A stretch of DNA of 64,000 nt. Origin: Nymphaea colorata (Eukaryota > Streptophyta > Magnoliopsida > Nymphaeales > Nymphaeaceae). Below are positions 58,201 through 64,000 of this stretch, piece after piece. The notes under the pieces are model-generated. The model was not told where the DNA came from, did no database searches, and saw only the letters and a program-made list of their open reading frames with translations. Positions within the stretch are counted from its first letter, which is position 1. Each line of letters opens with the position of its first letter. The position numbers and the translations under genes are program-made. The stretch is from contig NC_045146.1 in the NCBI RefSeq assembly GCF_008831285.2, positions 1,452,001 through 1,516,000 on the forward strand, in the 5' to 3' direction.

Positions 58201-61200
58201 TATGACAAAAATTCTGCGTAGCCAAATTGATCTATGTAGCATTATTGTGGAAGCACATAACCGGGCATCTGATGGCTGTTCACCTGTCTACCAATTTGTC
58301 ATTTACTCGTAATGGTTATTTTTATATCCAACTCCTATTCGGGGTGCTGCTGCATCATTATCACTTATAGAACAGACTGTTGTTGGTGAAACTTTTCTTC
58401 CAAGATCTTAGAAGGAGAAACAGATGCTAGAATTTTTTGCACCTGCATGCTCAAGTCCTTCCCATAGCTTGAGAATTTTTATAAAGAAGGAACTTCTACT
58501 CGTTCCAATAAAATCAGAAGCTGCTCATCTATCAAACGACCACATAACAATATTTATATTACTGATTTCCCTTACTTGGTGCAAAATTTTCCTTCTTGTG
58601 TGGACTCCGATGCGTTCGTTGAGATATTCCTGCATAAACAAATACAAAAAAATGATGAATGGATATAAATTTTTTATTGTAGTTGAAAATGTATGCAAAA
58701 GTGAGAGAAGTAACATATACACACCAACCAAAATAGTATGGAACGATAATCATGATAAAGCACATCAAGAATGTTGTGGTTAATAAGTGGAGGCTTACCA
58801 AACTATTTTGCACCTAGTATACACTAACATCTGCCAAAAAAGAAGTAACTAGGACACCACAGGCCTACATTCCTTGCGAAATGCTAATGCAGACACTAAA
58901 TCAATCTTGTGACTTGCAAATTGTATTGGTTGGATTCAATTTAAGATATGTAACATAATGTACTAGAGAAAATGTAAATAAGATCAAAAAACCAAAATTT
59001 TAGAAATCACAAAAAACACTAGCTAGAAATAAGACAATAAGACATATCACGTAATCACAAATTGAGTAAAAAACTAGACTGTCAAAAGCACAATGTAGTT
59101 GGTAAATCCATGTATTCGAACCAAGAGCATAAAAAGCATGTTTCTACAATGGTTGATTAGGTAAAAGGGAATATGGATGGGGACGAGTGAAGGAAAACAC
59201 GTTTGGCCCTTAAAAAAGGATTAGCTTCATAGCATATACAAAATAGGGAGAAATAAATTTGCTTCCATAAAAAAGGTTAGTGGTGAAACTAGGATAATAG
59301 ATTAAAACCAAGAGTCTTGGACATAGCAATTATATTCATGAGCCCTTTCCTGACTAGTTTTTTCTATTTGTGGTCACTCGTCCTTATCTTCTCTTTTGCC
59401 TGTACTGTGGTGGCTGTTTGTCACCATCATTTTCTGTTTGAAGACCTTGTTTTTATCAGAACAGGCACAGACAAATGCAAAAAACTTTGCAAGAGCAATG
59501 CAACATCGAGTTAAATTTGTGCTGCGAAAACCTAAGGTCCTAAACACAATAAGAAGATGGTAATGAAAAAACACCAAACAGTCAAAAGAATTTTCTCAGT
59601 CAAGTAAGAATAACAAGATAAAATAATTTATTGTAAGAAAAATGTTGTAACAAGCTAAAGCCACTATTTCAGAACTATCTATAGGCTGAAAGCAACCTCC
59701 GTATAATGGGTATCCAAATCAACAGTAGCTCTTTCCTCAGGAGTCTTTGCTTTCATGAACCGCATCGCTATTGATATGAACTTTCTATCGACCTGCATGT
59801 TGAATGAAATCAACTGGATGTAGTTTGAAGCATAACCAACAACTATTAAAATGGATATCAGAAAGCAAATTAATGCTCTGCAACCGAAAAGAAATCAACA
59901 TGTTTCACCATCAAGAGCTACCATCATCATTCCCATTCTAGAAATTGTTTCTCCATATCTCATATTTTCATGTCAAGGATCTTATTCCGTCATTGAATTT
60001 CTCCATCAACAGATTCACAAATTGGATTTATGCACTTACCCTGAATATCTTTGTCCTACGTAGAAAGTTAATTGATTTAACACTCTCTGCCTGAGGCTAG
60101 CTATTCAGAAAGTTCATGGCCTTTATGACACTAATCATTTGTATGGTTTATGTTCATTATTCTTATCAAGGTACAGACATTACCTAGGCCTCACTACATC
60201 AGTCCCAGATTGCCCTGAAGGAAATTCTTGATCATCCAGAAATGCCTGAAACAGAAAGCAAGTTGCTTTCCAGTTCTTGCATATATCATAAGTGGACACT
60301 GTTACCACAGATAGTGATTGAATATTTCAACTTATTAGTACTTACACACGATTGTATTATAACATAATAGATCTGCTCATTTAGCATCAAATATAAGCTG
60401 GCATTGCCTGTTAGATTTGCCTGTGCTTTCAGCTGGCCGTGATGGTGAGATCATATAACAAACAAGTTGTACTTAGTCAAAGTTTAAATCAATGCAACTT
60501 CTGAACTACCACTTCAAAATAATTTAATTTTTTTAAAAAACAAACAAGCTGTTCTACATAGTCAAGTTCCTAGATGGTTTCCTTAACCACAACCTTGAAC
60601 ATGTTCAGAAATGGGTTAATTTGTGCGTTTCTGGATCAGAACAAAATGTAAGAATAAATTGCTCAGGTTCTTCTTGATAAACTAACAAAGTTTTTTGCTA
60701 AACAGGAGAAAATTTACCTTGGGAAAACATTCAAAACCCCCTCCAGTTACATTAAGTAAAGCCAACGATAAAACTCTCTCTGGTGCAATAGATGCTAGTT
60801 TGCTGGCTATCATACCACCTGTTCTAAGAGCAATAACGATTAGAAAACAAGTTACCATGAATGCAATGATGCAGAATAGTGAAAAAATAAAGTACACAAC
60901 TTTTTGCTCAAAAAATTACAGATCAACCAAATTTTTTGCTGAGGCATCGCAGCTTGACAGTTTGAATCCGGCTAAACTGGGTTAAACAGGCAAGCCAGCT
61001 ATTGAATTTTAAGTTGGTAGCTTAAAACCTAAAAGTACTAATTTCGTCTTTATATTGACACAACAATAAAATGTCAAACTTCATCGATGCATAGAAGGAA
61101 GCAAGCTTGTGGCAAAGCAGTGCATAATCATTGAATACCATGTAAGTCTATCTTGAAAAAAGAATAAAACACATGCACTTACCCATTGAATGCCCAAAAA

Positions 61201-63308
61201 CGTGAGCTTTCTTCCAGCCTAAATGATCCATAAGAGCCAAAGCATCCTTTGCCATGATAGTTGTGCTGCCATCAGTAAGAACTTCAGTAAACACATGAGC
61301 ACATAGCTTCTACAATTTACAGAACTATTTGAGTTGACTTTCTGAAGAACAGCAGAACACGAAACTGAATTCACGTACTTTTTCCTCCATAATAGGAAAG
61401 AACATCAAACATGTAGACTCGTATATCAGATAGTTACTGCCACTGTAGAAAACCAAACAAATGCACAAAAAATAAATAAATAAATAATAAGCATTAGGAT
61501 AGACCATGGAGGGAGAGAGGGAGGGGACAATTCCCATAGAAAACCAAAGAAGAAATCAAGCGTGGAATATATATATATATTACCACGCATTATCGACAAA
61601 ATAACCTGCATCTAGAGAGACGTAACGAAAGAGAGAGAGGGTGGACAAGAAAGACACGGGACATGGAAAGAAGCAACACAGTAATGGTCAAGCAGAAAGG
61701 TAACTTCACGGTCAGTGTCCCCGGATATGTGGCCAATGACACATAATCAACAACTATGAAACAGACCGAACAGTCATTTATCATCAAATGTTGCATAAAA
61801 CATAAAACAACTAAAAGACCTGTCTCTTTCCTGATTGAAGGCATATATTTTTAGAACTATTGTTTGAATTGAATCATTTCCTGAAAAGATTCGGACACAG
61901 CAGGATCAAATGACACTTAAATTCTTTGAATTGGAAAAGTTAACAATTTGATCTTTTAAAAATATAAACAGTACAAGGCAAAAACTAAGAACATCCAAAA
62001 ATTGTCTTAAAAATTTATAGAAGTAAAACAACAAATGATTCATAACGTTTAATCAATCTAAAAAGATAATAAAATAAAGTATACAATAGTTTCAAAATTG
62101 GCTGCATCGTTTTCTCTTTTCATCTATTCAATTCCAATACTGATTCAAATCGACTCTAACGACACTAGCAATAAATGCATCTGCTTCAACTGCAAATGCA
62201 AAAATATGTAAAGAATCCATACCGGATCTTAAATTGTAAATCCAAATTTCTGGATTAATAAAATACAGGTATACTTGGACTCCGTGGCACCATTGTAACT
62301 TATGAATACAGTTTCATATATTTAACTTAGTGCACATGAATTATCCAATACAAAAAAAAAAAAAAAAGACCAGGAAAATTAGAAACTGAAATCTGTTTAT
62401 AGCATACTTCCATTGGAGAAGGAACAGTCGAAACGTTATTGTTACATTTATTAAATTTTTAAGAAAAAAATACTCTCGTATGCACTGTTGCAATCCTATT
62501 AATCAATACATTCATGTATAGGCACGAAACCTCAAGAAAAAGAAAAAGGAAACGAATAAAACCAAATCAACTCCATGGGCAACAAAGAAACAAACTTTTT
62601 GTCATAATCTAGGAAAACAATCGAATAAGACAGAATTGGAATTGAATCGCATCAAAGCATAAGAAGTCAAGACATCAAATAACAAGTAATTGAAGGAAAT
62701 GAACTCCCAGCAATTTTAATTCCCAATAGGCAATTATCATCCAAAATGAAGATCATAAATTCAAAACCATAAAAAAAGAAAGACGAAAACGATCGGGAGA
62801 GACAGATTCTTACGTATAATCCGACTTGTCTTTGGGCACGCAGCTGCGGCCCATTCCGCGATTATCGAAACTGCACACCTCAATGTCACCATCTTCCCAC
62901 ATACAACCACCATCTTGGCTCCCCGTATCACCGCCGGAGCCGTTGGATTCAGGACCGGCGGACGCGACTGAAGTTGGATGGCCCCTTTCTTCTTGGTTGT
63001 TTGGGGCATCGGTCCCTGCTAATCCTTTGATCTGAGGACCCCATGAATCGTGAGTACCCGCCAATCCTGCCCCCAAAGTCCACAGAAACTCAATCTACGA
63101 TGCTGATTGCCAACGATCTAGATAGATAGATAGATAGATAGACAGACCAAGCGAGCGAGCGAGAGAGAGAGAGAATACCAGTTATGAGGAGGACCTTGGT
63201 GAGGCCGCGACCGTACGTCTGGTAGAAGATTCTCACAGCATTGTTAGAAATTGATCCATCCTCCCGTTTCTGATACTTGTTCACCTCGCATAATGGCATT
63301 TTTTTCAC
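55225..63308 (-). CDS. Alpha/beta hydrolase superfamily protein (ten exons)
   Basis: Serine-type alpha/beta hydrolase; substrate unknown. Exons in transcript order: 63308-63179, 63066-62814, 61265-61183, 60818-60718, 59792-59697, 58629-58576, 56526-56378, 56179-56062, 55608-55524, 55418-55225; 420 residues, all phases consistent. VLLITGLAGTHDSWGPQIKG (39-58) gives the oxyanion-side loop. CSFDNRGMGRSCVP and GHSMG (152-156, nucleophile Ser154) follow. HGRDDIIAQ (287-295) supplies the acid and DGAHLVSH (316-323) the histidine. LALLNVTGGGFECFPK and VDLDTHYTEEYL are typical of the plant subgroup that includes, from memory, At3g48410. A Gly/Ser-rich low-complexity insert spans about 65-100. The last exon adds a hydrophobic segment, LSFLYLFGLFVMLL (387-400), a possible membrane anchor. 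The donor of exon 5 (GTTGCT) is weak. Confidence 0.85.
60184..60245 (-). other. Possible alternative cassette exon in hydrolase gene
   Basis: Lies in the intron between exons 4 and 5. After a CAG acceptor the minus strand reads AFLDDQEFPSGQSGTDV. Using the GTGAGG donor gives a 51-nt, frame-preserving exon (60245-60195). Using the GTAATG donor gives 62 nt and shifts the frame. The main gene model is in frame without it. Confidence 0.3.
63119..63174. repeat. (TAGA)n / (GA)n microsatellite in hydrolase intron 1
   Basis: Intron 1 is only 112 bp (63067-63178) and about half of it is simple repeat: TAGA units followed by GAGC and GA units. Confidence 0.85.
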
Positions 63309-64000
63309 ACACAGAAACGAGAGAGAGAGAAGGAGGAGGGGGAGAGAGAGATGGTGGTGGTGGCGGTGGTTATTTGTAGAGGCGTATGGTTTCGTTCGTC
63401 GTTTTCCCGGTTTTTCTTTTTAAGGAGAGAGAGAGAAAGAGGTGGCTGTGAGGGTGGTGACGCGCTGTTCTTATCGTTCATCAGAAAGAGAGAGAGAGAG
63501 AGGGAGCGCGCGCGTGTCTTTCCTCCTCTCGAACCTCATTTCTAGATTGTCATCTTCATGAAATGGGGATGAGAGAGAGAGAGATTGACCGAGGGGTTGG
63601 TAGCTCCTTGTATCTTCTTTTGGGACAGATTAACTGTTTTCTGCTCGATTTTATCTTCTCTTGTGAGAGATTAACTGTTTTCGGGTTGATTTTGTTTCTT
63701 CTGTCGGGAGAGCTGAACGGTTTTCTTTTTCATCCATTTCTCTCTCTCTTTAATGCGAAAGTAATTGACAAAAGACAAAAACCACATCTATTAAGTTTAT
63801 GTTAAAAAATATTTTAGACAAGTTGTAAATATTTTAATCTATTTATAAACACTAATTTTATATAATGATTAAGTTCAAGTTCTTTTTGTAAAAAAAAATG
63901 ATCCTTTCTACTATCAAAAATTTTGATGTTGTAAGAGTGTTCATGTTTGGATTATTAAAAACATCATTAAAAAAAATTATTAATGTAGTATATGTTTCTC
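63309..64000. other. Upstream region of the hydrolase gene
   Basis: GA-rich runs at about 63319-63352, 63424-63441, 63484-63502 and 63570-63583 read as CT-rich on the gene's strand, as in many plant leaders and core promoters. Beyond about 63750 the sequence becomes AT-rich. No further gene seen. Confidence 0.5.

Overview
The window is nuclear DNA of a flowering plant. The genes have GT-AG introns, the introns are AT-rich with long (TA)n arrays, three products are typical nuclear-encoded plant proteins (plastid ribosomal protein S6, a cellulose synthase-like enzyme, a DTX/MATE transporter), and a Ty1/copia retrotransposon is primed by initiator-Met tRNA. I cannot fix the species. Large TA microsatellites inside introns would suit an early-diverging angiosperm such as a water lily, but that is a guess.

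Layout. 1-3.7 kb: the 3' part of a cytosolic 60S acidic ribosomal protein P2 gene, then AT-rich sequence. 3.77-9.83 kb (+): a complete six-exon cellulose synthase-like gene of the CslG/E type, with small transposon remnants and large TA arrays in its introns. 10.6-15.9 kb (-): a decayed copia element with both LTRs, primer-binding site and polypurine tract, carrying stops, frameshifts, a 303-bp duplication through the reverse transcriptase and a substituted integrase residue. 17.95-21.68 kb (-): a four-exon CPBP (CAAX-type) membrane protease with a likely plastid transit peptide; its first intron holds a near-perfect long hairpin. 21.7-26.3 kb: repeat-rich spacer with a MITE-like element, a SINE-like tRNA remnant and a broken PPR fragment in a GC-rich patch. 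26.3-30.1 kb (+): plastid ribosomal protein bS6 in two exons. 33.7-37.0 kb (+): an eight-exon MATE efflux transporter. 37.6-41.1 kb (-): a 932-residue coiled-coil protein in three exons. 41.1-55.2 kb: about 14 kb with no recognised gene, holding MITE/hAT-like fragments, a second SINE-like copy, microsatellites and a tandem repeat. 55.2-63.3 kb (-): a ten-exon alpha/beta hydrolase of 420 residues with a hydrophobic C-terminal tail.

Exon joins were chosen by GT/AG sites, phase continuity and remembered family similarity; every multi-exon model closes in frame. The genes look like independent housekeeping or metabolic genes, not a cluster. I found no convincing novel biological system. The most useful oddities are the copia reverse-transcriptase duplication, the intronic hairpin, a 62-bp insertion with perfect 8-bp target-site duplications and a possible in-frame cassette exon in the hydrolase gene.
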